Assembly: GCA_946478935.1 (NCBI GenBank)
Contig: CAMLEL010000142.1
Coordinates: forward strand, 1 to 6,518
Direction: 5' to 3'
DNA: 6,518 bases
Origin: an uncultured Armatimonadota bacterium
GTDB taxonomy: Bacteria > Armatimonadota > Fimbriimonadia > Fimbriimonadales > Fimbriimonadaceae
A program made the translations under genes and the position numbers. Below, in pieces: positions 1 to 6,285 of the stretch. Position 1 is the first letter of the stretch, and the number at the start of each line of letters is the position of its first letter. The notes under the pieces were generated by a model. That model made no database searches. It was not told where the DNA came from and was given only the letters and a program-made list of their open reading frames with translations.

Positions 1-182
1 GTGATCGCGACCTCGTCAAGCTCTGCCCAGCGTTGGAGTCCTTGAGCCAGAAAATAGTTGGCCGCCTGACGCAGATCGTTGAAATAAGCCGAGCACGTAT
101 GCTCACTCGAACCTTTTTCGTTCCGAAGGTGATCGACAAACCAGTCGATCGGCTCTGTTAGCGGCCCGACTTTCGCTTCCAT
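1..182 (-). CDS. Tyrosine recombinase XerC/XerD-like, N-terminal part (cut by left window edge)
   Basis: Sixty complete codons are visible, running from an ATG at 182-180 to the left edge. The translation contains PIDWFVDHLRNEKGSSEHT, then CSAYFNDLRQAANYF and a following ALQ/GLQ-type turn. This matches the N-terminal SAM-like (core-binding) domain of Xer/phage integrases, whose pattern is a short helix, a (hydrophobic)xxYL motif, 'R/KGxSxxT', then 'aYxxDLrxfxxFL'. The family catalyses site-specific strand exchange; XerC/XerD resolve chromosome dimers at dif. The catalytic C-terminal domain (R-H-R-Y) lies outside the window, so activity and the C-versus-D assignment cannot be judged. The gene overlaps the end of the glycosyltransferase gene by 25 bases in another frame, so it is probably cotranslated with it. 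No clear Shine-Dalgarno site precedes the ATG; a TTG lies two codons upstream. The domain match is good; a more specialised integrase is possible. Confidence 0.8.
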   Translation of the reverse strand, partial: MEAKVGPLTEPIDWFVDHLRNEKGSSEHTCSAYFNDLRQAANYFLAQGLQRWAELDEVAI

Positions 183-1888
183 ATCCAAACGGTAGGCTGA
201 ACGTAGAGCATATCGTGCACATAGTCACGATCCGGGCCAAATTGGCGGTCGAAGTCGTATGACTCGCGCAGCTTTTCCATGAAGCTTCTCGCTCGATCGG
301 CAGTCGCCTTCCCTACCGCTGATGGCTGCGCCATGCGTGTGATTCGATCCAATCCTTCAGATTCGAATGAACTGTAAACAACGTACGTGGGTTTGTCAAC
401 ATCCAAGAGATCAGGATCCCAGTCCATCCGCTTGGCCAGGTCACCATCCGGCACGTGCCTCACGATAGAGGGATTCGTGAGCGCCATAACGGTGGGATGG
501 GTGGGCTCATAAGTGGAATAGCCGACAAATGGCATGCCTGCTCGATACTGCAAACGCCGCCCCAACTCAGGATGTATCGCCGGTGTGTAGAACCAGGGAT
601 CAGCAACGACTCCGACCGATCCATCTTTGCCCCGTAGATAATCGCCGGCCGCGTCCCGCGGATCTGGCTCCCCCATATACGTCGTAAATCGAACCGTGTC
701 TTGCAGACCGCCACCGAAAAATCCGCCCAGACCCAACATTCCCATTGCGACGACCGCATGCCACCGCCCCCCCCGCTCCCGAGCCTTCCCGATGAGCCAA
801 CCGAAACCAACGGCTAGACCAAGGTAGAGGGGAAATGTGTAGCGGATGAATTTGACTTCCGCACCGGCGATGACAAGGTAATAGATCAGAAAGAAAGCCA
901 GAAGGCTCAGGGCCCAAACCCGCTTCTTGATGGCCGCGCCGATCAGGCCCACCGCCCCCAAGAGAGTCACAAACAGGCCAAGGCCCAGAAACAGATTCGC
1001 GATGTGATAGACAAACCCGGGACTCGTTCCTTCGAATACCAATCCGTGGCCATCTTTCACGTGCTTGGTCTCGAAGAGGAATCCCTTCATGAACTCAGCG
1101 TTTTCGAGCAGGAATCCCGGAGTTGTCAAAAGGACTGCGATGACTGCGCTTCCCAATCCTGCGGCAGCAAGCTTCCATCCCGATTTCCCTTTGAGCATGA
1201 AGGCGGCCACGAACAGAGTGACCAGACAGAGGATTCCGGTGTATTTGGTTCCAGCGCTCAAGCCCGCGAAAAGGCCGCTGAGGATCGCCAGTTTCATCTC
1301 ACCCGTTCCATTTCCTTCCGCGATCGCGCTCTGAATCTTCAATGCGAAGTAGGCACTGGCGACGATGAAGAATGCGGCGAGGATGTCCACCGTTTGAAAC
1401 CGGGAATGTACGACATGGGCAGGCGCAAAAGCGACCGCGAGCCCCCCAAAGGCGGCGCCGAAGTCATTCACGGCCATCCGCCGAAGGATCAGGACGATCA
1501 ACAGCGCCGTTGCCGCGCCAGCGAAGGCGCTGATCACGCGTCCAGCCAAATGAGCCCTTCCGATAAATGCCCATGCCTCTTCTGGCTTCTGCGGGTCGAG
1601 CCCGAGCCCCGAGTAACCGCCAACCACATCCGTGGCGACCTTCAGGGTGGTCAGATAAAGCGTTCCGTAGTTATAAAAGCCAGGGGTAAAGCTGAGCTTT
1701 GTGGGCTCGATCGCCTGGCTGTAAAGCCAAATCACGGGCTCATCGGGATGGTAGCTTTGCTGGTGGCGATCATTGGGCAGGCCCCACCCGATCGAAGTCA
1801 GCCGAATGACCAGAGCAAGCAAGAGGACGATCAGCGGGAGGGCGATTCGCTTTGCGTCAGGCAAGGCTGGCTTTGGGTTCAGAGACAC
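158..1888 (-). CDS. GT39/PMT-family (ArnT-like) membrane glycosyltransferase
   Basis: This 576-residue polytopic membrane protein resembles the PMT_2/glycosyltransferase family 39 group, which moves a sugar from a polyprenyl-phosphate donor to protein or lipid on the outer face of the cytoplasmic membrane. Residues 14-35 form the first membrane helix. It is followed by a loop with HPDE (47-50), where the family has its catalytic acidic residue. Further family-like features are GRVISAFAGA (116-125), HSRFQTVD (161-168), SAGTKYTG (211-218) and KFIRYTFPLY (346-355), set among about ten hydrophobic helices up to roughly residue 395. Residues 395-576 form a soluble, presumably periplasmic or extracellular, tail. 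The start is GTG at 1888, 32 bases inside the preceding gene. No good Shine-Dalgarno site is seen, so a TTG at 1864 is an alternative. Termination is TAA at 160-158, overlapping the recombinase start. The family call is firm; the sugar donor and acceptor are unknown. Confidence 0.85.
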   Translation of the reverse strand: MSLNPKPALPDAKRIALPLIVLLLALVIRLTSIGWGLPNDRHQQSYHPDEPVIWLYSQAIEPTKLSFTPGFYNYGTLYLTTLKVATDVVGGYSGLGLDPQKPEEAWAFIGRAHLAGRVISAFAGAATALLIVLILRRMAVNDFGAAFGGLAVAFAPAHVVHSRFQTVDILAAFFIVASAYFALKIQSAIAEGNGTGEMKLAILSGLFAGLSAGTKYTGILCLVTLFVAAFMLKGKSGWKLAAAGLGSAVIAVLLTTPGFLLENAEFMKGFLFETKHVKDGHGLVFEGTSPGFVYHIANLFLGLGLFVTLLGAVGLIGAAIKKRVWALSLLAFFLIYYLVIAGAEVKFIRYTFPLYLGLAVGFGWLIGKARERGGRWHAVVAMGMLGLGGFFGGGLQDTVRFTTYMGEPDPRDAAGDYLRGKDGSVGVVADPWFYTPAIHPELGRRLQYRAGMPFVGYSTYEPTHPTVMALTNPSIVRHVPDGDLAKRMDWDPDLLDVDKPTYVVYSSFESEGLDRITRMAQPSAVGKATADRARSFMEKLRESYDFDRQFGPDRDYVHDMLYVQPTVWIWKRKSGR

Positions 1889-2528
1889 GCGAGGATGTTA
1901 GCACGTGCTTGAATTCCGCCACTACATCTGGACAATACTCGGAACCCACTCCATTCTCGATTGCCTTGACCGCCGCGCCGGGACCGACTTCAAGGCTCAG
2001 CCACACAAAATCAGAAGCGACCTTGAGGATCCGAGCATTCAAGGGCAATTCCGCCCCAATCGGGCTCCCCAGGACATTCGAACCATCGAAGCTGGCATGG
2101 TGCCAACGAACCGAATCGGCGACATGCCGTAGCGAAGGAACGAGTTCGAGCATCGCCCCGCTCACTTCGGGATGCTTGGAATAGACCTTTTCTTCCGCTT
2201 CCGTCCAATCAGCCCGGATTTTGCTGTTAAACGGACGATATGGAATCGCGCAGCAGCCGATGTCTCGCAAGTGAGCCGCGAGTTCCAATGCATGCAGTTC
2301 GGACCGAGAATAGCTGAATCGCCGACCGATCAACCGTGCAACATTCATGACCTCTTCAGTGCGGCCACTGTTGTTCGGAAATCGGAGTTCAGTTGCCTTA
2401 CTGAATGCCTTCATCGATTCCGAAAATCGCTGTTCGAGTTGGCCAGGCAGGTAGAAGTGAACATAGTAAACCAGCCAGACCGTTGTAATCGCGGCAACGA
2501 CCAAGACTGTTATGGTCGCCCAATTCAC
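1857..2528 (-). CDS. Membrane-anchored degenerate HD-GYP domain protein (probable pseudo-phosphodiesterase)
   Basis: The protein is 223 residues long if it starts at GTG 2528-2526. That GTG overlaps the TGA of the upstream HD-GYP gene (GTGA), and GGAGGG lies six bases before it (2535-2540). A longer frame back to 2597 exists but adds only an Arg/Gly-rich stretch read through the neighbour. Residues 4-28 are one transmembrane helix; the rest resembles a cytosolic HD-GYP domain. The HD motif has become RD (LRDIG, 87-91). The first helix has Arg56 where the metal-binding His is expected. His119 and His143-His144 remain. The GYP motif is replaced by Asn-Val-Leu (151-153), and the later metal Asp aligns with Ser172. 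From HH143 onward it aligns with the upstream HD-GYP protein over 35 positions without a gap. It is therefore probably catalytically dead and regulatory. Partnering with the upstream protein is inference. Confidence 0.8.
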   Translation of the reverse strand: MNWATITVLVVAAITTVWLVYYVHFYLPGQLEQRFSESMKAFSKATELRFPNNSGRTEEVMNVARLIGRRFSYSRSELHALELAAHLRDIGCCAIPYRPFNSKIRADWTEAEEKVYSKHPEVSGAMLELVPSLRHVADSVRWHHASFDGSNVLGSPIGAELPLNARILKVASDFVWLSLEVGPGAAVKAIENGVGSEYCPDVVAEFKHVLTSSRVSEPKASLA

Positions 2529-3808
2529 CGACGACCCTCCGCCACTACGGCGACGAATGCCTGAACGACCCTTGGATCGAATTGCGAGCCGGAGCATCGG
2601 TCCAACTCAGCCAGGGCTTCTTCCGAGGTCATCAGATCCCGGTAGGTCCGCTTCGTGCCGGGTATTTCTGACCCGGTCATCGCGTCGTACGCGTCCACCA
2701 CTGCGATTATCTTACTCTCGATCGGAATCTGCGCATCCTTGAGTCCGCTCGGATAACCTGCGCCATCGGGTCTTTCGTGGTGATGCCGAATCCAGGGCAG
2801 CATTTCCTTGAAACCCCGAACCGGCTCGAGAATTTCAGCTCCCCACCTGGCATGCATCCGAACGTGATCCATCTCTTCAGCGGTAAGTTTTGCTGGCTTG
2901 TCGAGTAGCGATTCATCGACCGCGATCTTCCCGATGTCGTGAAGGACCGCTGCCTCTCGCACCATCCGAGCACGTGAACCCGAAAGCCCAAGCCTCCTGG
3001 CCACTTCCTCGGCAATCCGTGCGACTCGCTCCAAGTGCCCATGCGTGTAAGGATGGGCGCGCTGAAGCATGAGCGTAAGAGCGGTGATCGTCTCATAGTA
3101 ATGCTCATACATGCGCGTCTGATATTCCAGCGCAGTTCGTAGAGCCAAGACGGGGACCAGGGTAAACGGAATGAAAGCAAAGTGGCCCTCAGAAGCGAGA
3201 ATGGCCACCGCCATCCCCACAACCGTGTAGAGAAGGAAGCTTTTGATCGAGAGCTTGAGCGTCTCTACAAGGTTCTCGCTCCAAGTACGTCCGCTGCTAC
3301 GCCATTCCAAATACGTGACCAGCAGGAAATTGACGACGCCGTACCCGAGCATAAAAGCGATACACTCGACGGCAGCATTCCCGTCGTAGTTCTTGACCGA
3401 GCGCTCCAGTCCAATCTTGGCCAATGCGCCAACACTGGCGCTGATCGCGCCGACACAGGCATTGATGCCAAGCCACATCCAAGCTGACCGGGATCGACGG
3501 CGACGTACCATGGCGTATCCGGCCACCAGGGTCACGAGAGCATCCACAGCGACCGCTGCGAGTGGACCTTTGGCAAAAGCTACTCCTGCTACAAAGGGAA
3601 GCGTAAACGTTACGCGCACGCCCCGTCGAGATAGCTCCACAGGCAGCATTTCAGCAAGTAACGCTAGCGTCGGAAGGATGAGCCAGAAAACAGACGGCGT
3701 TGTAGTGGGGGGCCGGAGCTTGCCAAGAAGAAGGATCAGTGCTGTAGCGATAACGCCGAGCGCCAAGAAGGTTCGTCCAACCGATACCAACTCCCGTTTG
3801 CTCTGCAC
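2525..3808 (-). CDS. Multi-pass membrane HD-GYP protein, putative cyclic-di-GMP phosphodiesterase
   Basis: Numbering is from GTG 3808 (427 residues). Residues about 12-230 hold seven or eight hydrophobic segments with short loops (about 12-30, 39-56, 66-101, 109-134, 146-169, 187-206, 210-229), forming a membrane sensor region I cannot assign to a named family. The HD-GYP domain follows (about 245-427): HGH ending at His258, HDIGK with His290-Asp291, His319, HHER (343-346), GAGYP with GYP at 351-353, VVDAYDA with Asp372, and a C-terminal SQFDPRVV. All usual two-metal ligands are present. HD-GYP enzymes hydrolyse cyclic-di-GMP to pGpG or GMP, some also cGAMP. The position equivalent to the third-metal Glu of trinuclear members appears to be Tyr254, suggesting a binuclear site. 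A short insertion (GSEIPGTK) splits the usual 'TSxRxYR' segment. The start is uncertain: GTG 3808 has AGGGAG only three bases upstream, while TTG 3910 (461 residues) has AAGGA at a good spacing but lies inside a terminator hairpin. The stop overlaps the next gene. Confidence 0.88.
   Translation of the reverse strand: MQSKRELVSVGRTFLALGVIATALILLLGKLRPPTTTPSVFWLILPTLALLAEMLPVELSRRGVRVTFTLPFVAGVAFAKGPLAAVAVDALVTLVAGYAMVRRRRSRSAWMWLGINACVGAISASVGALAKIGLERSVKNYDGNAAVECIAFMLGYGVVNFLLVTYLEWRSSGRTWSENLVETLKLSIKSFLLYTVVGMAVAILASEGHFAFIPFTLVPVLALRTALEYQTRMYEHYYETITALTLMLQRAHPYTHGHLERVARIAEEVARRLGLSGSRARMVREAAVLHDIGKIAVDESLLDKPAKLTAEEMDHVRMHARWGAEILEPVRGFKEMLPWIRHHHERPDGAGYPSGLKDAQIPIESKIIAVVDAYDAMTGSEIPGTKRTYRDLMTSEEALAELDRCSGSQFDPRVVQAFVAVVAEGRR
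2535..2540 (-). promoter_or_regulatory. Shine-Dalgarno site inside the HD-GYP gene for the degenerate partner
   Basis: GGAGGG (minus strand) lies six bases before GTG 2528, within the last codons of the upstream gene. With the GTGA stop/start overlap it indicates translational coupling and roughly matched production of the two HD-GYP proteins. Confidence 0.75.
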
Positions 3809-3872
3809 TCGCTCCCTGTTTCGTTGTTCGCCGGTCAGTTCGGCCAACGACTCATCGGAAGCGGCGTCTGCT

Positions 3873-3893
3873 ACTTCCAGTAACGGAAGTATA
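3873..3893 (-). promoter_or_regulatory. Possible promoter -10 box and overlapping inverted repeat upstream of the HD-GYP operon
   Basis: TATACT (minus strand, 3888-3893) matches a sigma-70 -10 box at five of six positions, but no good -35 hexamer lies 16-18 bases upstream. The inverted repeat ACTTCC-N6-GGAAGT (3873-3890) overlaps its downstream edge, a plausible repressor site. Some promoter is needed here because a terminator sits just upstream. The exact elements are speculative. Confidence 0.3.
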
Positions 3894-3895
3894 AA

Positions 3896-3934
3896 ACAAA
3901 CGCCCGCCAAAGGGAATCCTTGACGGGCGCTTGT
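3896..3934 (-). terminator. Intrinsic terminator after the secreted protein gene
   Basis: Arms 3920-3934 and 3896-3910 form a 15-pair stem around the core CGCCCG/CGGGCG, with a nine-base loop (3911-3919). The two non-Watson-Crick positions (3923 with 3907, 3930 with 3900) are G-U wobbles only in minus-strand RNA; on the plus strand they would be A-C mismatches. The minus-strand transcript continues into TTTGTTTTAT. It lies 17 bases after the stop of the secreted protein gene. It overlaps the long-form start region of the HD-GYP gene. Confidence 0.85.
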
Positions 3935-3951
3935 GACGAAAAGAGCAAGAA

Positions 3952-4977
3952 CTAGCCCTTCTTGTTACCTGGTTTTGCTGCGGGCTTGGCCACCGTGTGA
4001 CTGATGATTCGAAGCTGGGTTTTGCCTTTAAATGTCTCTTCCTCTATGGGATAGTTGGGTAGATCGTTTAGCACGATTTGGAATCCACCTTCAGAGGTCG
4101 CATCGGCCTTCAAAGTCTTTCGCGTCGCCGGGTCAAGGTCGAAATCAATCTGTGCCTTGAAGCGCAATGGAATGGATTTGAGACCTGACTCCTCAGACTT
4201 GATTTCAAACAAATCGTGGACGTAATCGGCAAGATTCGTATCCAACTCGCAATTACCGACTACTCGGTACACCTTCTTTCCGGCCGAGTCGATCAGGCCC
4301 TTGTATGTGAATGTGTAGTCCAAACGCTGATTGACAGTCTTGCCATCTTTTCCTTTCAGCTTTTGAGGCGTGTAGCCGACTGTTCGCTTCCAAGTGTCGC
4401 CTACTTTGAGCTTCTCAAATGGGAGTCTCGGCGCAAGGTCGAGCGAGCTTTCAAAACTGCCGGCAAAGAGCGCCAAGCGGTGGATTTCTCCAACAAACTG
4501 ACTGATAAATGCTATTTGGGGCGTGCTCGTTCCCGCAGTTGTAAATCGAATGAACTTGACGCCATCCCCTTTCTTGCCTGGCTTTTCTTTAGCGGGCGGA
4601 TTGAGGTCCTTCGCGTTGAGCACTTCATTGGCCGGCGACATCGTCAGCATGAAATTGATCTTGGTTTTCTCTATATCCGTCTTGGGCGGGCTGTCGAACG
4701 TTTCACCGGTGATGATGGTCATCGTCGGCCGTTGGTAGTGGACATCAGCCACACCATCTGCCTTCAGAGCCTTTACTTCAGTGGTGAAGCGGTAGTTGAG
4801 GTCCAAGTCTTCAGGAATCCAAGTTTGCAGTCCTCGCTGCTTGTGCTGGATCGACATGTTCGACTTGATCTCATAAGTGTGCTTTTCGCCCAACTTGTAA
4901 ACACGGGCAAGTTGCACGTCCTGGGGCGGAGCCACCATGGCGTGCGTCAATACGGCTAGTGCGGCCGAGAAAACCAT
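3952..4977 (-). CDS. Secreted lysine-rich protein of unknown function
   Basis: The protein has 341 residues. It begins with a hydrophobic stretch resembling a signal peptide (about residues 1-17, VFSAALAVLTHAMVA), although no positive residue precedes it. The mature part alternates polar and hydrophobic residues, as in beta-rich envelope proteins. It includes a LxVGDTWKRTVGY segment in mid-protein, followed by a basic loop, and ends in a Lys/Ala/Pro/Gly tail. The 'KVGDxW' element and overall look recall DUF6263-like secreted proteins, but I cannot confirm that family. The start is set by the ribosome site: AAGGAG at 4984-4989 sits six bases before ATG 4977-4975, whereas ATG 4983-4981 abuts it with no spacer. 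The gene lies 46 bases after the acyl-CoA dehydrogenase stop, so cotranscription is possible, and is followed by an intrinsic terminator. No catalytic motif, lipobox or cysteine pair pattern is evident. Function unknown. Confidence 0.75.
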   Translation of the reverse strand: MVFSAALAVLTHAMVAPPQDVQLARVYKLGEKHTYEIKSNMSIQHKQRGLQTWIPEDLDLNYRFTTEVKALKADGVADVHYQRPTMTIITGETFDSPPKTDIEKTKINFMLTMSPANEVLNAKDLNPPAKEKPGKKGDGVKFIRFTTAGTSTPQIAFISQFVGEIHRLALFAGSFESSLDLAPRLPFEKLKVGDTWKRTVGYTPQKLKGKDGKTVNQRLDYTFTYKGLIDSAGKKVYRVVGNCELDTNLADYVHDLFEIKSEESGLKSIPLRFKAQIDFDLDPATRKTLKADATSEGGFQIVLNDLPNYPIEEETFKGKTQLRIISHTVAKPAAKPGNKKG

Positions 4978-4983
4978 TCCCAT

Positions 4984-4989
4984 CTCCTT
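4984..4989 (-). promoter_or_regulatory. Shine-Dalgarno site that decides the start of the secreted protein gene
   Basis: AAGGAG (minus strand) is directly adjacent to the first in-frame ATG (4983) but six bases from the second (4977). Normal spacing favours the second, which shortens the protein by two residues. Confidence 0.7.
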
Positions 4990-4992
4990 GCT

Positions 4993-5007
4993 GCGATCTC
5001 TGATCGC
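4993..5007. repeat. Small inverted repeat between acyl-CoA dehydrogenase and secreted protein genes
   Basis: GCGATC-TCT-GATCGC forms a six-base stem with a three-base loop in the 46-base gap. No U-tract follows, so it is not a convincing terminator. It could be a mild transcript-processing or stabilising hairpin, or chance. Confidence 0.35.
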
Positions 5008-5023
5008 CTCTGTTCTTACGTCT

Positions 5024-6175
5024 CTACTTCAAAACCTGTTTGGCAATTACCATGCGTTGTATTTCGCTGCAGCCTTCTCCAATCTCTGTCAGCTTGGCAT
5101 CTCGCCAAAGTTTTTCGACGAGATAGTCGGGCGTCATTCCTCTGCCACCGTGAACCTGTATGGCACGGTTGGTGACCCGATTCGAAGTTTCACTTGCATA
5201 GAGTTTGGCGAACGACGCTTCCTTCACGACCGGTAACCCCTGATCGTACATTTCAGCGCCCCGCTCCAGTAGGAGCCGCGAGGCGGCGATCTCCATGGCG
5301 CTGTCCGCGATCATATTCTGGACCGACTGCATGTCACATAACCGTCGGTTGAACTGCTCACGCTCCTTGGAGTACTCGACCATCAGTTCGAAAGCTTTCT
5401 CGGCAATGCCAAGCGCCATACCAGCAATGCCGAGCCGTCCGCGGAACAGTAAGCCAATAGCCTGCTCGAACGTGCAGGGAGTGTGCCATGCCACCGCATC
5501 CACCAAGTCAAACGAGGTGGTCCAAGAGGCAGCGACTCCAACCGTATGAATCCGCTCGACGTTTTGGAATCCCGGCTGATCGGTCTCCAAGAAGAATGCG
5601 CTCAGCTCAGTGTCGGACGTGCGGGCGATCATGATGATCAGATCCGCCTTTCCAGCATTGGTGATAAACATCTTCCTACCATTCAGATGATAGAAACCAG
5701 GCCGGCCCTCGATCGGCGTCGCTCGGGTCTGCACCCGGCGTGCGTCGGAACCAGCATCTGGTTCCGTCAGTCCCCATGCCAATGTGATCTCGCCTTTGAT
5801 GATGCCGGGCAGGTACTTGTCGCGCTGCTCCTGACTCGCAAAATCCACAAAGTGAGCGACACAGAGAGCGTTGATGGCGGCAACGTTCATGGCGAGCGCC
5901 GGATCACCCTTTGCAATTTCTCGGCATGCATCCACGTACGTTCGGCAACTGTATCCGCGACCGCCCATTTCTTTTGGCAAGGTCATGGCCAGCAAACCAA
6001 GTTCACCGAGTCTCGGCCAGATTGAGTCCGGAAAAGCCGTGTTCCGCTCCCATTCGCGGGTGTTTGGCAATACTTCTGCCGCGACAAACTGGCGGACCTG
6101 CTCTAGAAACTCGGCTTCATGGGTCGGCAGGGCGGAAATGATGGCTGGGGATTCGCGGTCAGTTAGAGTTTGCAT
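5024..6175 (-). CDS. Acyl-CoA dehydrogenase (FAD-dependent)
   Basis: The 383-residue length is typical of the family, which introduces an alpha,beta double bond into acyl-CoA thioesters and passes electrons to electron-transfer flavoprotein. The N-terminal helical domain (about 15-130) includes LGLLAMTLPKEMGGRG. The middle beta domain carries LTEPDAGSD, the flavin/substrate signature, and the NGRKMFITNAG segment. The C-terminal helical domain has YSKEREQFNRRLCDMQSVQ, QVHGGRGMTPDY, LWRDAK and EIGEGCSEIQR. Glu367 in GEGC sits where short/medium-chain enzymes have the catalytic base of YEGT. The loop before the C-terminal domain (around VAWHTPCTFEQAIGLL) lacks the usual 'LGxxGxG' pattern. The ATG is preceded by GGAGGTG at 6181-6187, six bases away. 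No other fatty-acid oxidation gene is in the window, so the chain length or amino-acid-derived substrate cannot be named. Confidence 0.95.
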   Translation of the reverse strand: MQTLTDRESPAIISALPTHEAEFLEQVRQFVAAEVLPNTREWERNTAFPDSIWPRLGELGLLAMTLPKEMGGRGYSCRTYVDACREIAKGDPALAMNVAAINALCVAHFVDFASQEQRDKYLPGIIKGEITLAWGLTEPDAGSDARRVQTRATPIEGRPGFYHLNGRKMFITNAGKADLIIMIARTSDTELSAFFLETDQPGFQNVERIHTVGVAASWTTSFDLVDAVAWHTPCTFEQAIGLLFRGRLGIAGMALGIAEKAFELMVEYSKEREQFNRRLCDMQSVQNMIADSAMEIAASRLLLERGAEMYDQGLPVVKEASFAKLYASETSNRVTNRAIQVHGGRGMTPDYLVEKLWRDAKLTEIGEGCSEIQRMVIAKQVLK

Positions 6176-6180
6176 CTTTG

Positions 6181-6187
6181 CACCTCC
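6181..6187 (-). promoter_or_regulatory. Strong Shine-Dalgarno site of the acyl-CoA dehydrogenase gene
   Basis: GGAGGTG on the minus strand lies six bases before ATG 6175-6173 and fixes that start. The stretch between it and the terminator (6188-6237) should hold the promoter, but I could not find a convincing -35/-10 pair there; TTATCC (6197-6202) and TAAAAT nearer the site are weak candidates. Confidence 0.8.
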
Positions 6188-6237
6188 ATTTTACTTGGAT
6201 AACCCATCCTGGACCCGATGGGGACCCAGATACGGCA

Positions 6238-6268
6238 AAACGGACAGGAAAGCATTTCCTGTCCGTTT
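6238..6268 (-). terminator. Intrinsic terminator after rplT
   Basis: A perfect 14-base inverted repeat (arms 6238-6251 and 6255-6268, with core CGGACAGG/CCTGTCCG) closes a three-base loop 17 bases past the rplT stop. On the minus strand the descending arm runs into TTTTG, a short U-tract. This separates the ribosomal protein operon from the acyl-CoA dehydrogenase gene. On the plus strand the repeat also ends in T's (GTTT), but no plus-strand gene needs it. Confidence 0.88.
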
Positions 6269-6285
6269 CACCTAAGGGGCCGATC

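Noticed and set aside
1004..1912. Long plus-strand open frame (302 codons) antisense to the glycosyltransferase gene
   Set aside because: Its translation is low in hydrophobic cores, rich in Arg/Cys/Ser/Gln and resembles no family, whereas the minus strand encodes a clear membrane protein across the same bases. It is a shadow frame.
2529..2597. Upstream extension of the degenerate HD-GYP gene to an earlier start at 2597
   Set aside because: The added residues are an Arg/Gly/Ser-rich stretch read from the neighbour's coding bases, while GTG 2528 has an ideal Shine-Dalgarno site and the stop/start overlap typical of coupled genes.
3393..3923. Plus-strand open frame (176 codons) opposite the HD-GYP membrane region
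   Set aside because: The composition is Ser/Thr/Arg/Ala-rich, as expected from the antisense of hydrophobic codons. It would also run through the minus-strand terminator.
4216..4959. Plus-strand open frame (247 codons) opposite the secreted protein gene
   Set aside because: No domain signature or ribosome site is visible. The minus frame has a signal peptide, a good Shine-Dalgarno site and a terminator in the right place.
6207..6230. Repeated GGACCC elements in the leader of the acyl-CoA dehydrogenase gene
   Set aside because: Two short direct copies with no further symmetry or spacing pattern are compatible with chance.
6188..6237. Promoter for the acyl-CoA dehydrogenase gene
   Set aside because: I looked for -35/-10 pairs with 16-18 base spacing and found only weak, badly spaced hexamers. 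A promoter is expected here but cannot be placed.
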